From Phakellia ventilabrum (taxonomy: Eukaryota; Porifera; Demospongiae; Axinellida; Axinellidae), in contig OY997388.1 in NCBI GenBank assembly GCA_963921505.1, positions 2,297,201 through 2,361,200 of the forward strand: a stretch of 64,000 bases of DNA. Reading direction: 5' to 3'. The notes below the pieces were generated by a model. That model made no database searches and was not told where the DNA came from. It worked only from the letters and a program-made list of their open reading frames with translations. The translations under genes were made by a program, and so were the position numbers. Below are positions 1-9,856 of the stretch, in pieces. Position 1 is the stretch's first letter. Every line of letters begins with the position of its first letter.

Positions 1-912
1 GTATGTCCAGTAGAGTATGCTGTCAAATATCCCATCGTGCAGTAGCCTCGTTCCCCCCCCCCCCCCCGCATATAATGTCCCAAGTCTCTTTCTTCCACAT
101 GGTTCAGACACCATGACCACATAGACTTCCTGTAGGCCCATCCTAATATGAACAATCCACCATCATTACTCCTAAATAATTCACTCCTTCCATTCCTGCA
201 TTGTGCTCGATGCTTACTCTGACCAAAATCATGCCGGCAAAATTTGCTGTGGTGATCTGGGCCGGTTCCCAGACTGTGGATGGCTTTCTTGTGTTAATTT
301 GTATCACCGTTTACAATAAGACACACTCCATTTCATTATAACCAGTAAATTGCCAGTGCTGTTAATTTGCCGAGCTGTCAGCTCTCGTTTGAGTTCTTAG
401 CTTCCTACACTGGAAGTCTATCCCCCAGCTAGCTACATGTGAAATACAGCAAAACACTGAAAAGTCCTTGTTTCAGTAAATGCAGCTATACATACCTCAC
501 TGTCACCACCTTGCGTTGCAGGTGGCTGGCTTCATCTCAGGGAAAGTGGTTCCACCGTCTCCAGAATCCCATTCCGATACCTGATGTCATGCCAGTGCTA
601 GTCACATGGACTATCATCACATCATTACTTCTCTCAGCCATTGTTCATTATGGGTATTTCTGAAACAGCTTTTTACTCCAACTACAGCATTATTATGAGT
701 GTCCTTCCGGATGCATATGCCAACCTTGATCTGTGTATATACCCACTATGCCTGTATTGTGTAGTAAAGCTATAATATTGCATATATTACATAAACACAT
801 AAGTTCATTAGTAATAACATAATAATTATAAAAAGTGAAAGATCAACCTGATTCCAAAGTTCACATTCCCATGCCTATCTAACAGTCCACTCCCATTCCA
901 GTTCCAGCCCAG
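1..912. other. No gene seen; 3' flank of the mTOR locus
   Basis: I see no convincing exon in this stretch. It holds a run of about 16 C at 51-67 and otherwise AT-rich sequence, and it lies downstream of the FATC stop codon on the minus strand, so part of it is probably the 3' UTR. No clear polyadenylation signal was recognised on the minus strand. Confidence 0.5.
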
Positions 913-1034
913 CTACCAGAATGGGCACCAGCCGATGTAGCACTGGCAGAGGTTCTCGTGGCTGGTGGCCTGCTCTATGAGCAGCTGCACTTGTCTGTCC
1001 ACGTCCAGCGTCTTCTCGTGGGGGAAGTCATTGC
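913..1034 (-). CDS. MTOR: mTOR terminal exon, FATC domain
   Basis: Translation gives a [10 protein letters not shown] stretch, then [14 protein letters not shown] and [10 protein letters not shown] followed by TAG. This is the FATC domain, the roughly 33-residue tail that every PIKK needs for kinase activity, and the last residues equal those of vertebrate mTOR. The acceptor is CCTCAG. The phase (two bases first) fits the exon at 1301-1384. Confidence 0.93.
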
Positions 1035-1300
1035 CTGAGGGAAGGGAGGGAGGTGGGTGTTCCAAAGACTAAATCAAAAGGGTTTGGTGACCATCATACA
1101 AGCACACACACACTGCCTTTACATGTACACATGTAGCCATCATATCTGCACAAGTCAGGCCATGGTACATTCAGAGCAGTACAGTACATGTTCTGAGCAA
1201 CAACATGGAACATTCTACATAGCAAATGCTGTGATGACTAGTAGATCCTGAGTTTCTAATTACGTGTGGTGTTTTCAGAGAGAGGGAGGGAGGCACTGAC

Positions 1301-1384
1301 CGGTGAGTTTCTGTTTCACCCTCTGTGTGATGGCGATGGCTCTCTTGTTGAGCTCCTCTGGCTGGTAGTCCTGGGACTCCTGGC
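1301..1384 (-). CDS. MTOR: mTOR exon between kinase domain and FATC
   Basis: The exon encodes PEELNKRAIAITQRVKQKLTG, which aligns with the PEALNKKAIQIINRV helix just before FATC in human mTOR. It has acceptor CTACAG and donor GTCAGT. It is 84 bp long and begins and ends in phase 1, matching its neighbours. Confidence 0.88.
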
Positions 1385-2094
1385 CTGTAGGACGAGGGAG
1401 ACAGCACTGTCACATGACCACCAATGACCTAGAGGTCAATGCGGCTGGAATGTATTGTATATTAATTGGTATTGACCTGTCCTTATGACAGACGAATGCT
1501 ACTGTAACTAGACAGGGTGACCCTTGATTAACAGGAGATAGTTGATTGGGCAGCCTACTGTGACCTACAGGACAAGAGGAGTGATCTACAGGGCATTGGG
1601 CAGGCTACTGTGACCTACAGGACAAGAGAAGAGATCTAAAGGGCATTGGATAGGCTACTGTGACCTATAGGACTAGTGGAGTTACCTATACGACATTGTA
1701 ACTGCACAGTGACAGCTGACAATCTATGAACTGTTAAGACCTATAGGACAATGCTTTGAACAATACAATAGTTACAGGACTAAAATGACCACAGTTGCTA
1801 TTTACTTGATACTGTCAACAAAACAACACATTGCACGTACTTTCCAACACTTTCCGAACTGGTGAAAATGCTGCAGAGAGAAATAGGGGTGTGGTCAAAA
1901 TGGGGGTGTGGTCAAAGTAGGCCAGAGCATGGTAATGACATGTAATCAAATCTCCTCCAAAAGCAACACTGTACCCACCAACAGCACCCCACCTCTTGTT
2001 TTAGTGGCCTATAATGGACACAAGCTTAAGTTAGCCCCTGGTTGAAATTATGGCTCCACCCACCTGTAGCCACACCTACTGTGACCCCACCCAC
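1385..2094 (-). repeat. Intron with a 60-bp minisatellite (about 1545-1690)
   Basis: Inside this intron about three copies of a roughly 60-bp unit with the core CTACTGTGACCTACAGGAC lie at about 1545-1690. Copies differ at several bases, so the array is not new. The rest of the intron shows nothing recognisable. Confidence 0.7.
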
Positions 2095-2163
2095 CTGTGG
2101 CTGACTCCTGCTTCCGGTTGCCACGCCTCCCGTCTCCCTTCCCCTTTGCCTTGGATGCCGTCT
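2095..2163 (-). CDS. MTOR: mTOR short basic linker exon
   Basis: A 69-bp exon gives a Lys/Arg/Gly-rich peptide (KAKGKGDGRRGNRK core). It sits where human mTOR has its poorly conserved, basic, Ser-rich insert (the negative regulatory region) between the kinase domain and the last helices. Acceptor is CTCCAG, donor GTGGGT. Splice phases (1 in, 1 out) fit both neighbours, which is the main support because the sequence itself is hardly conserved. Confidence 0.65.
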
Positions 2164-2265
2164 CTGGAGAGGGTGGGGTCAGGAGATCACATGACTACAC
2201 ATGAGGTCACATAACTCGAAATATCATATTCAACATTTAAAACAGGCCATGACAGTACATACCGC

Positions 2266-2838
2266 CAAGGGCGTATCGAGCCGCCGAAGGCGGCGAGAGG
2301 GCATGTGACTAGTCTAAACGACAAAATTCAAAATAGCGTTATTTATAGAACGTCGCTACTATTATTAGCAACATTCACACCGCAGTAAGTCTGTGACACT
2401 AAACCCATTACTGCCAGCGTGGACAACTCAGCTTACCACTGTCGTCTTCTGGCCTTCCAAATTTCGCCAGTAAACTCTGACGAACCGCATCATTCAGTGG
2501 TGACAGTCGTGTGCGAAGCCTACGGTACCTGCGAGCTATACCCGCGGCTCGCAAGACAGATGGGGACGTCGCTACCAGCCGCGGACCCTTGGATGGCGTA
2601 CTGATACTCACTCAGTGACGGTCCTTTGCGCTTCCTCTCCATCGATCTAGCTGGCCGGCTTTAGACAATATTCCGCAAAACTCATATTATTACGTTCTTT
2701 TTCACTATACGGTTGTACTAACAATAGTAGCGTCGATCTAATAATAGTACATCCGGTCGCCTGTTTTGAATTTTGCCGTTTACATTAGCGAGTACGGGAG
2801 TTACATGCCCTCTTCCCTTTAGGGTTTATGCGCCCTTG
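2266..2838. mobile_element. 573-bp inverted-repeat element (MITE)
   Basis: The element begins CAAGGGCGTATC and ends with the inverse of CAAGGGCGCATA. Inverted similarity extends about 70 bp inward (AGAGGGCATGT, then CAAAATTCAAAA on both sides). It is flanked by a perfect 7-bp direct repeat ATACCGC (2259-2265 and 2839-2845). It sits in an mTOR intron. Its core (about 2408-2611, minus) is GC-rich and holds an open frame that ends next to a GGTAAG donor-like site, so it may carry a captured exon or transposase scrap. Confidence 0.8.
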
Positions 2839-2845
2839 ATACCGC

Positions 2846-4406
2846 TAATTGCATAGCAACCAACTCCTCTAGCTAGCTACCTATGTATAGTTAATGAGGG
2901 ATTCATCTTTCCAGCGCTAGCCAGCCTTTGAAAAAGCAGTCATGTGATAAAACAAGCAAGGATACCAAGTTAATGTTCCGGTGTATTTTTTTGCTGTGTA
3001 CTGGCATGTAAACTGGGGCACAGCAACTCCAGTATTACAGTGAAGTTGGCTATAATTTCAAATTCTTCACTATTCACAGCTGCCATCCTGGGGGCCTGCA
3101 GAGCACCTGCCAGTGGACTGCAGCCATGAATTGTAACTCCAGGCAGACAGAAATCTGTCATCAGCCCAGCCAGTATTGTTCCAGCTGTGAATAATCAAGC
3201 TATGTCAAGCTATGAATGATCAGCAGAGATCAGTCAGGCCATAAACAACCACCTAACCAATTCCCCACACACCAAACACAGCTCAGATTACCTCCAGCAC
3301 TACAGTGATAATGTTCCACGTTGCTACGAGAAGATGTAGAAGTATTTGTGATAGCAGCGTTAGATCTAGAGCACGGATAGTTGATGGTGGCTAGCAAAAT
3401 TTTGTTTCAAAACAACTTCCACAAGACATTAATAGTACAAACTCTAGTTAGTTACGGAACACTGCTTTAGTTTCTCTGTCCTTGTGTAAAGTTATCACAA
3501 TTCCTGTGACGGCCCTCACTCCACCAGGACCATATTTGTCAGTGTACATTCTAACTATGAGGTTCTTATTACTAGAACAAGCTAGCATACCCCCAACCCC
3601 CACATCTCCCGGCAACACCACCACACTACGGATTATTAACCCCTGAGGTTTTAACCCAGGAAATAATTATAGAAGAGCATCAAAGGACCAAACACCTCCC
3701 TCCCAACGCATGCAACCAACCCCCCCCCCCCCCCCCAAACTCTAGGAAAAAATACTGGAAATCTATCTCAAACTCCCCTAAGGGGGAGGGGTATACCCTG
3801 CTCTTCCTTGTCACTATTCAATGCTCATTATTCCTAGAATAGTTAGTTGCCAGGTCAATACTGGGGCATACACTACAGCCTCATTCCCAGACCACACAAC
3901 CGGCCTGGAATATGAGGCTAGAGTGCAGTCAGTCTCATTCCGAGACCACACAGTTGGCTAGAGTGCGGTACATCATTCTCCACTGAAGCGTAAGCTGAAG
4001 TCCAGCCCAAGTCTGTGCAAGACCAACAGCCCATAAAATTGTTTCTCCATTCACAGCTGCAGTCCAGTGGGTCTGTCAGGACTGCAACTGCTACAGTGAA
4101 TATTAACACTAGCGCATGAGTTAAGTTATGAATACTCAAACCACCCAATCTTACAAGCCATGAATAATGGAGGACCACTGTAAGGTTCAGTGGGTAACAC
4201 ATGATCTCAGACACTGCCCTGAGGTGGTATGTAGCTAGTGACATGAAGTGCAACAGTGGAATAGTCAGAAACAGTGCTAATTTAAGCACACTATCAAAGC
4301 TAGTAAACTAGGTAATTAAAGGTAATTCTTACAAGGATGCCAATATGGCAGTCCATGTGACAATCATGTGACATGCACTGACATTCCACTACTAAGCCCC
4401 ACCCAC
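2846..4406 (-). other. Intron, no exon recognised
   Basis: This 1.56-kb stretch lies between the linker exon and the kinase exon at 4407-4542. It contains a poly-C run at about 3720-3736 and fragments of a foldback repeat of the TCATTCCCAGACC type at about 3880-3960. Several frames are open but show no family similarity and no splice context. Confidence 0.55.
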
Positions 4407-4542
4407 CGTCGATCAGCCTCCAGTTGAGGAGGGGGTCGTACACGAAGGCCTCCAGGACGGCCATCACACTGTCCTTGTTCTCATGGAGGACCCGCATCAC
4501 ACTGTTGCACGTCCGACGGAAGTTCCCCTCAATTCCCGTCAC
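4407..4542 (-). CDS. MTOR: mTOR exon, kinase C-lobe end
   Basis: The exon encodes [16 protein letters not shown] followed by [21 protein letters not shown], nearly identical to human mTOR C-lobe residues (VTGLDGNYRITCHTVM and [20 protein letters not shown]). It is 136 bp with acceptor CCCCAG and donor GTGGGT, and starts in phase 0. Confidence 0.92.
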
Positions 4543-4932
4543 CTGGGGATGGACACACAGGAGGGAAAGAGGTCATGAGTTGATAGAGCACACACAATAC
4601 TGAGCTCATTATGTTCCTGCTACACAAACAGCTACAAAGAGCATTGAAGGCAGGAAAGTGATATCTCACCACACACTAATTAATAATCATTTTTGGCCAA
4701 CAGTCACTGAAAATGTGATCAACCTCATATCATCCAATAGCAGGTAGAACCTCCATTAATTTTAGTAGCTAGTAGACTGGGAGCAGTAAGATTTACCATG
4801 CAGATGTGGCATAGTTGGACCTATCAAAGCTGTACTGAGTACCTACTTCATGCTACATCCAAGGATTGGTGATGTAATGCCTTTTATCAGTCACAGTATC
4901 TATGTTAGTGATGATGTAATGCCCACACCCAC

Positions 4933-5080
4933 CTCCATAGCATTGGTAAGCATGCGGGTGAGTCTGAAGGGGATCTTCTCCGGGAACTTTTCTCTCGTCA
5001 TGGCAACCTCAAAGCAGTCTCCGAAGTCGATGTGAAGGATGTGGCCCGTGAGACGATCCAACATCAGGTTGGAGGGATGT
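4933..5080 (-). CDS. MTOR: mTOR exon, catalytic and activation loop
   Basis: Translation gives [20 protein letters not shown], then [19 protein letters not shown] and [16 protein letters not shown] carries His and Asn of the PIKK catalytic loop and IDFGD the metal-binding Asp. The exon starts after the first base(s) of the Arg codon, so the catalytic Asp of DRH must come from an upstream exon. No such exon is visible in the 320 bp before the next block (5400). Confidence 0.93.
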
Positions 5081-5399
5081 CTGTGATGGTGTGATGGCGT
5101 GTGTGTGTATGTGTGTGATACAAGTGATACAACATATTGAATTGTGCCATAGCGTAAACGGGTTGAAAGGTTTGCTCCGTTGCTCCCTGTGCATTAAATG
5201 GAATTTTCATGAAGGAATATTACATGTATGTAGTCTTTGTTCCATCCCACAGAGAAACTATAGTCACATGAATCTCTACACCAAAAACAAAATGCCTCAA
5301 AGAAATCGTACTAGTTTCTGAAACATAAAGCAGTCTGGCAGGTTCTCCAGCAACGTTCAACTATAACAAACAGGTTTGACTGGTCTGACGGGTTCCTAC
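5081..5399 (-). other. Intron where kinase N-lobe exons are missing
   Basis: In other animals about 150 residues (phosphate-binding loop, ATP-binding Lys, hinge, start of catalytic loop) lie between the RPRKL segment and RHPSN. Neither strand of this 319-bp stretch encodes anything similar. It holds a short TG/TATG run and AT-rich sequence. Confidence 0.7.
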
Positions 5400-5574
5400 C
5401 TTGGATGACCAGTTTCCTGGGTCTCTGCTTGGAGGTGATGACATTGAGGGAGGCAGCCACTCTCTTGATGTGGATGATGGGCTGGTTGGGCTCGTAGGTC
5501 CCCGGCACCGCCAGCTCCAGGTCCTGACAGGCCAGCAGTTTGGGAGAGACATACTGGAGCTCTAGTGTCATCAG
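5400..5574 (-). CDS. MTOR: mTOR exon, FRB end to start of kinase domain
   Basis: Encodes [34 protein letters not shown] and [10 protein letters not shown], as in human mTOR just after the FRB domain. The 175-bp exon has acceptor CCTCAG and donor GTAGGA, is phase 0 at its start and follows the exon ending in KQLPQ. Its first two thirds are repeated at 5813-5935. Confidence 0.92.
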
Positions 5575-6170
5575 CTGAGGGGAAGGAGTGGGGGTGAGGG
5601 GAGGAGGTGAGGGGAGGAGGGGAGGGGGTGGGAGTGAGGCGCAGAGGAGGGGAAGAAGGGGGGTGAGGGGAGGATGGGAGTGGGGATTGAAGAGGGGGGA
5701 AGGGTGATATACACATGATCATACTATTAGGCTAGCATACTCCTTGTATAACATGGATTTCCTACAAATACAACACAATGTACAGATAAATATACACACA
5801 TATACACATGGAGGCAGCCACTCTCTTGATGTGGATGATGGGCTGGTTGGGCTCGTAGGTCCCCGGCACCGCCAGCTCCAGGTCCTGACAGGCCAGCAGT
5901 TTGGGAGAGACATACTGGAGCTCTAGTGTCGTCAGCTGAGGGGAAGGAGTGGGGGTGAGGGGAGGAGGGGAGGGGAGGAGGGGAGGGGGTGGGAGGGAGG
6001 GGCAGAGGAGGGGAAGAAGGGGGGTGAGGGGAGGATGGGAGTGGGGATTGAAGAGGGGGGAAGGGTGATGTACACATGATCAAACATGGATTTCCTAGAA
6101 AGTATATAACACAACACAATGTACAGATAAATACACACACATACACACATACACACCACACACACACACA
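5452..6170. repeat. Tandem duplication of a 361-bp unit including exon sequence
   Basis: The block 5452-5812 recurs at about 5813-6170: exon sequence, then the G-rich GGGGTGAGGGGAGGAGG tract, then ACATGGATTTCCTA and the start of a CA repeat. The two copies differ by a few bases and small indels, so the duplication is recent on the time scale of this intron. Confidence 0.85.
5813..5935 (-). pseudogene. Partial extra copy of an mTOR exon
   Basis: This is the 5' part of the exon at 5400-5574 ([20 protein letters not shown] through PIIHIKR) with its acceptor but without the 3' part and without the proper donor; it runs into AT-rich intron sequence. On the minus strand it precedes the complete copy. 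If spliced in it would disrupt the message, so it is most likely skipped. Confidence 0.8.
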
Positions 6171-6297
6171 TGCACACACATACACACACACATGCACACA
6201 CATACACACACACACACATGCACATACATACACACACACATGCACACACATACACACACACACCCACATACAAATACACACGCACACACACACCTGA
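6122..6297. repeat. CA microsatellite
   Basis: About 175 bp of (CA)n with interspersed CATA and CATG steps. It abuts the donor of the FRB exon (6294). Confidence 0.95.
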
Positions 6298-6428
6298 GGT
6301 AGTTGCTTGGATATCCTCCTAAAGACGTGGTAGTACAGCTCCCAGGCCTGAGTGAGGTCCTTCACGTTGTTCGTGGCCTGGAACTTCTTGCACCACTCGT
6401 AGGCCTCCGCCAGGTCCCGCCCATATGC
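6294..6428 (-). CDS. MTOR: mTOR exon, FRB domain
   Basis: Exactly 45 codons: [16 protein letters not shown], then [20 protein letters not shown] and KQLPQ. This is the C-terminal half of the FKBP12-rapamycin-binding domain, with the Trp/Tyr/Phe residues that line the rapamycin pocket ([11 protein letters not shown]) conserved. Acceptor is CCACAG; both ends are in phase 0. Confidence 0.95.
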
Positions 6429-6653
6429 CTGTGGGGGGCGGGGTAGGTCAAGGTACAGTGAGCCTATACTAAATAAGGATCTGTAAGATTGATGCACCAA
6501 ACACATGAAATTAATTTTGGCTTATAGCCAGGTAGCAGGGATGATATTTGACACGCCTAAGGCTTGTATCTGTGTTTGGTATCACATACAGTTGCTATGT
6601 TGGTTGCTATGGAGTCACAAGACTGACAAGCCACACCCCTCACTGGAGCTCAC

Positions 6654-6762
6654 ATGATTGAATGAGATCTCCTTGAGTGTCTCCGGTCCCTTCTCCATCC
6701 AGTGGTGGAGTGGCTCCAGGACAGCAAACATCCCGGCCACGTTGTGCTCACCGAAATAGAGC
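6654..6762 (-). CDS. MTOR: mTOR exon, FRB start
   Basis: Encodes [19 protein letters not shown] then [14 protein letters not shown], matching human LYFGERNVKGMFEVLEPLH and the following helix. Its acceptor is inside the TG microsatellite (CACGCAG), donor is GTGAGC. The first base completes the Arg codon of the exon at 6992-7188. Confidence 0.93.
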
Positions 6763-6763
6763 C

Positions 6764-6765
<2 letters not shown>

Positions 6766-6813
<48 letters not shown>

Positions 6814-6862
6814 TGTGTATGTGCATGTGTGTGTGTGTGTGTGTGTGCGTGTGTGTGCACAT
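6766..6862. repeat. TG microsatellite
   Basis: About 95 bp of (TG)n with TATG interruptions, directly beside the splice acceptor of the exon at 6654-6762. Confidence 0.95.
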
Positions 6863-6991
6863 GCATCTAAACATCACCATTTCCTAAAAATCTGTGTCTT
6901 CTACTCCTCATATTATGCTCTCACACTTGTACCTGCTAACCATGGATACTGAACCAGCCAGCTGCTAACCTCCACCCAGCCACGTGCTAAC

Positions 6992-7188
6992 CTTGATGCA
7001 TCCTCCAGTCCCTCATGCCACTGCTCGTGCCAGAGGATGGCTACTCTGATGAGTTCCTTGGACACCATGATGGCCTGCTGTACCAGGGCACTGCTGTGCT
7101 CTTGCATGCGCTGAAGGATCATCTCGGCCGCCTCCTTCCTCATTGGACTTTGGCTCTTGGAGGCGACCGTCAGTGGGTAGATCGGAGC
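6992..7188 (-). CDS. MTOR: mTOR exon, end of FAT domain
   Basis: Encodes [10 protein letters not shown] and then [32 protein letters not shown], close to human mTOR. The donor is GTTAGC. Its acceptor now lies on the wrong strand: the natural acceptor (polypyrimidine tract and CACAG) is in the inverted block 7190-7363. Length and phase fit exactly if that block is read in the other orientation. Confidence 0.92.
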
Positions 7189-7189
7189 C

Positions 7190-7363
7190 TGGCTCCAAGT
7201 GATCCCTCAGGTCATCACTCGCATCGACTCCCCACAGAAACTCGTCCACAAGCTCATCCATGACCTGCTCACCTACGTGGGCAAACAACACCCCCAGGTG
7301 TGTCCCACTCACCATTCCTCCCTCCTCTCTCTCATGATTCCTCTCCCCTCCCTCCATCTCACA
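7190..7363 (+). other. 174-bp microinversion inside the mTOR FAT region
   Basis: On the plus strand 7190-7297 encodes 36 residues, [13 protein letters not shown] through LLTYVGKQHPQ, matching the human FAT segment WLQVIPQLIARID through IGRYHPQ. All other mTOR exons are on the minus strand. Next to it, 7298-7363 read on the plus strand is a complete short intron (GTGTGT, long pyrimidine tract, CACA plus G). The ends carry a 4-bp inverted match, CCTG at 7188 and CAGG at 7362. Read in reverse, both borders fall in perfect frame with the neighbouring minus-strand exons. Confidence 0.9.
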
Positions 7364-7451
7364 GGTGTCAATGTCAATGGTGCGAATGCCCTCAATGAGA
7401 GCCTCATGGACATCGGGGAGATGGCCATAGTCGAACCACAGAGTCAGCAAC
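7364..7451 (-). CDS. MTOR: mTOR exon (5' part), FAT domain
   Basis: Encodes LTLWFDYGHLPDVHEALIEG and IRTIDIDT, matching human VLTLWFDYGHWPDVNEALVEG. The exon should continue with TGG CTC CAA but is cut at 7363/7364 by the inversion. In the present order a chance GTGAGA donor follows the Thr codon, but using it would break the frame at the next exon. Confidence 0.9.
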
Positions 7452-7579
7452 CTGAAGAGGATGCATATAGCATGTATGGTGATATACCAGCTGGTAGTAC
7501 ATGTATTGAGTCCAGCTTGTGAGAGGTCCTTTCAACTTAGTATAAATACAGTGTGTGTGTGTGTGTATGTATGCTCTAC

Positions 7580-7763
7580 CTGAGGGTGTCCTGCAATGAA
7601 CTCTCGACAGAGAGTGCGGTGGATCGGAAGAATCCCTGCATGGCTGAGCAGGCGTATGTCACTGGAGATACCTCAGGAGGAGTGGGTGTGTCCAGGTAGG
7701 GGGCGTGGCTGTCAGCCCCAATGTCCCCCGGACTAGCATGTAGGGGTGGAGTACATTCTAGTG
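7580..7763 (-). CDS. MTOR: mTOR exon, FAT domain
   Basis: The first two thirds encode a low-conservation, Pro/Ser-rich linker (human mTOR has a Thr/Ala-rich insert here), then AMQGFFRSTALSVESSLQDTL, matching human AVQGFFRSISLSRGNNLQDTL. Acceptor TTCAG, donor GTAGAG; 184 bp; phases fit the neighbours. Confidence 0.88.
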
Positions 7764-8154
7764 CTGAACAGGAGAGAGCCACAGACGGTCAGTACATGAT
7801 AGTACCACTCAAAAGCAACTTGTTAGTACATGGGTATGCACATGCAGCAAGTGACTCACATTGCATGCGAGCACACATGTGTGTAACTCGTATTGCACAC
7901 AAAAGTGCACTCATCGCTATCGAGTACAAGTCACTAAATACAGTACGTGAGTATTAGCCAGCGAGTGAACTGCATGCACAAATACAGCACTCGCATATCT
8001 AGTGCAACTTATATGTGTGTTAGTGTTCGAGCACACGCGTATGCACTCACGTGTGACACACGTACATGTACACACATGTGCTATCAAGTTGATCATAAGC
8101 GGCACTGTGTGAAGAATGTACAACTGTGACTGCTAGGTTTTAAGCACCCCTCAC
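7764..8154 (-). other. Intron, no exon recognised
   Basis: About 390 bp with many alternating purine-pyrimidine (GTAC, ACATGT, GCGTATGCAC) stretches; no coding similarity on either strand. Confidence 0.6.
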
Positions 8155-8342
8155 CTGTAGCTGGTTTCTTGTACTCCAACAAAGCCTTGAAGTTCATGAA
8201 GGCCCAGGCGTGCCAGGCCTTGTACCAGCTGCGGTCATACTCCGTGGCCCTCTGGTAGTACTGCAGCACAGAGGAGATGGTGGAGCTGGTGAGGGTACGC
8301 TCCTCCAGCTGTGTCCGCCACTCCCCCAGCTTCAGGTAGCAC
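8155..8342 (-). CDS. MTOR: mTOR exon, FAT domain
   Basis: Encodes CYLKLGEWRTQLEER, SVLQYYQRATEYDRSWYKAW and HAWAFMNFKALLEYKK, matching human CFLKLGEWQLNL and SAATEHDRSWYKAWHAWAVMNF. 188 bp, acceptor GCCCAG, donor GTGAGG. Confidence 0.95.
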
Positions 8343-8681
8343 CTGGGCAGGGAGCGAGGGAGGGGAGGTGAAGGGGGAGGAAGGAGAGCCCACTGATGTT
8401 CTACATGTAGTGCCCCCAGGCCATACCCTGCAATTTCTGTGATTGATTGATGCTGTTTTGCATGAGTGTGTGTACCATCACATGGGCATCTACACACCCT
8501 ACACACACACAGAAATAATTTATACCAGGTAAGTAGCTGTGAAATAAATTTGATGGGAAGATCTGGATACAAGCCAGGCTTCCCCACTGTATCGTGTTGT
8601 TATTCAAGGACATACCACCATCGCAGTAACTGATACAGCACCGTGCTCTTATTCAAGATCATATTGCCTGCACTGCCTCAC

Positions 8682-8818
8682 CTTGCCAGCAGCTTCTCCA
8701 TGATCTGGGGGTCCTCAGCTCCAGTGCTCAGGTTGCGGGAGAGGACGAACCGTGAGAGGAGGTCAAATGTATCTTGTCTCTGTCCTGCCAGCGACAGGTG
8801 CTTAATGTAGGCAAATGT

Positions 8819-8821
<3 letters not shown>
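8682..8821 (-). CDS. MTOR: mTOR exon, FAT domain
   Basis: Encodes VTFAYIKHLSLAGQRQDTFD, then a divergent stretch and QIMEKLLAR, aligning with human VTYAYMKNMWKSARKIDAF and HKLMAR. Acceptor ACACAG sits in a TG microsatellite; donor GTGAGG. It joins the next exon in frame, but not the upstream exon at 9185-9308, whose visible donor leaves one extra base. Confidence 0.85.
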
Positions 8822-8866
<45 letters not shown>

Positions 8867-9184
8867 TGTGTGTGTGTATGTGTGTGTGCACGTGTTTATG
8901 TGTAAGTGTGACCTCTAGGCTCCACCCACCAACAAGCTTACATAGGCTTCACCCACCAACCTCTTACTTATACAGGCTCCACCCACTGACCTCTAACATA
9001 GGCTCCACCCACCACCTCTAATTTACACAGGCTCCACTGACCATCCTCTTACATAGGCTCCACCTACACGACTCCACCCACCGACATCTAACATCCCCCT
9101 GACCTTGAGATCCACAAGCTCCACCCACAAACGTCACCCTTACACACATGTAAGCCCTCCTCACCAACCTCAAGTCCCACCTAC
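8822..9184 (-). repeat. Intron: TG microsatellite and degenerate GGCTCCACCCACC minisatellite
   Basis: A TG run (about 8823-8900) is followed by five or six loose copies of a 35-45-bp unit with core AGGCTCCACCCACC and CTCTTACATA (about 8910-9130). No exon seen. Confidence 0.75.
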
Positions 9185-9308
9185 CAATCTGAGGGTGCTT
9201 CTCTGAGATGGGCTGGCTCAGGTTGGCGGCTGGGTCACCACTCAGGAGGGGCAGCAGTGTCAGCTCTGAGAGAGCCATCTTCCCAGACATGTGGTAGGTG
9301 GAGGCAAA
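9185..9308 (-). CDS. MTOR: mTOR exon, FAT domain, likely frame-shifted at its end
   Basis: Encodes KFASTYHMSGKMALSELTLL then EKHPQI, aligning with human KYASLCGKSGRLALAHKTLV and VHPQV. The donor GTAGGT leaves the frame one base off relative to the next exon, and the roughly 30 residues that should come before (the segment around human DWQKILMVRSL) were not recognised between 9309 and 9694. Confidence 0.75.
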
Positions 9309-9694
9309 CTTGGTAACCTTGTGGGTGTGGGCGTGGGGGGAGCATATTCAGTCTAAATAAGAAAAGGTAACTATTTGGTTGCATATATGCCTAAATATGG
9401 CAAATTATGGCTGTTAACTGAGATGCACAAACATACAAACAGCCGTTGATCTTTGCATCAGCTGGACACATGCAGAGTGTACCCCTGGCTGGTAAAACGC
9501 AAAATTGGGCCCACCTTTTCACTATCAAATATTACAAGATGGGTCCACACCCTTCGACACTAAACACAAACTCTCATGATATGCAAGTGTACATGTAGCA
9601 AAAATACAGAGATCAAACCTGGAGGGAGATGCGGTTGGAAAGAATTTGTGCTGCACTGGTCACCCTACTGGTGTTCAGCTCTGCCATGACTCAC
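9309..9694 (-). other. Intron; an expected FAT exon is not recognisable
   Basis: In human mTOR about 30 residues separate the blocks matched at 9695-9856 and 9185-9308. A weak candidate on the minus strand (about 9620-9690, AAQILSNRIS before a CAG/GTTTGA donor) resembles WQKILMVRSL but I could not place it in frame. Confidence 0.4.
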
Positions 9695-9856
9695 CAGCAG
9701 TCGGCCCCAGGAGATCTGCTGCAGCTGTGTCTTCCTGTCCAGAGCCAAGATCCTCCAGCTCAGACAGGAGCTGGATGGATACCATCACACTGTAGGCCCG
9801 GCTGTAGCTCTCTCCCATCAAGGCCGTCAGCTCTGTGTCCAGGCTTCATCGATGCA
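9695..9856 (-). CDS. MTOR: mTOR exon, FAT domain, broken reading frame
   Basis: Three pieces match human mTOR in order but in different frames: QCIDEA (human QCIDKA), then [20 protein letters not shown] and IQLLSELE, then [19 protein letters not shown] (human KLVPERREIIRQIWWERL). A short deletion lies near 9846 and a one-base shift near 9750. Acceptor CCTCAG and donor GTGAGT are intact. Either mutation or low-quality sequence explains this. Confidence 0.8.

Noticed and set aside
3918-4289. A 123-codon minus-strand frame with a hydrophobic start in an mTOR intron
   Set aside because: No splice context, no similarity, and it overlaps foldback repeat fragments.
7013-7450. A 145-codon minus-strand frame running through the inverted mTOR block
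   Set aside because: It is open by chance; the real peptide of the block is on the plus strand, and the minus reading leaves the mTOR sequence after IDIDT.
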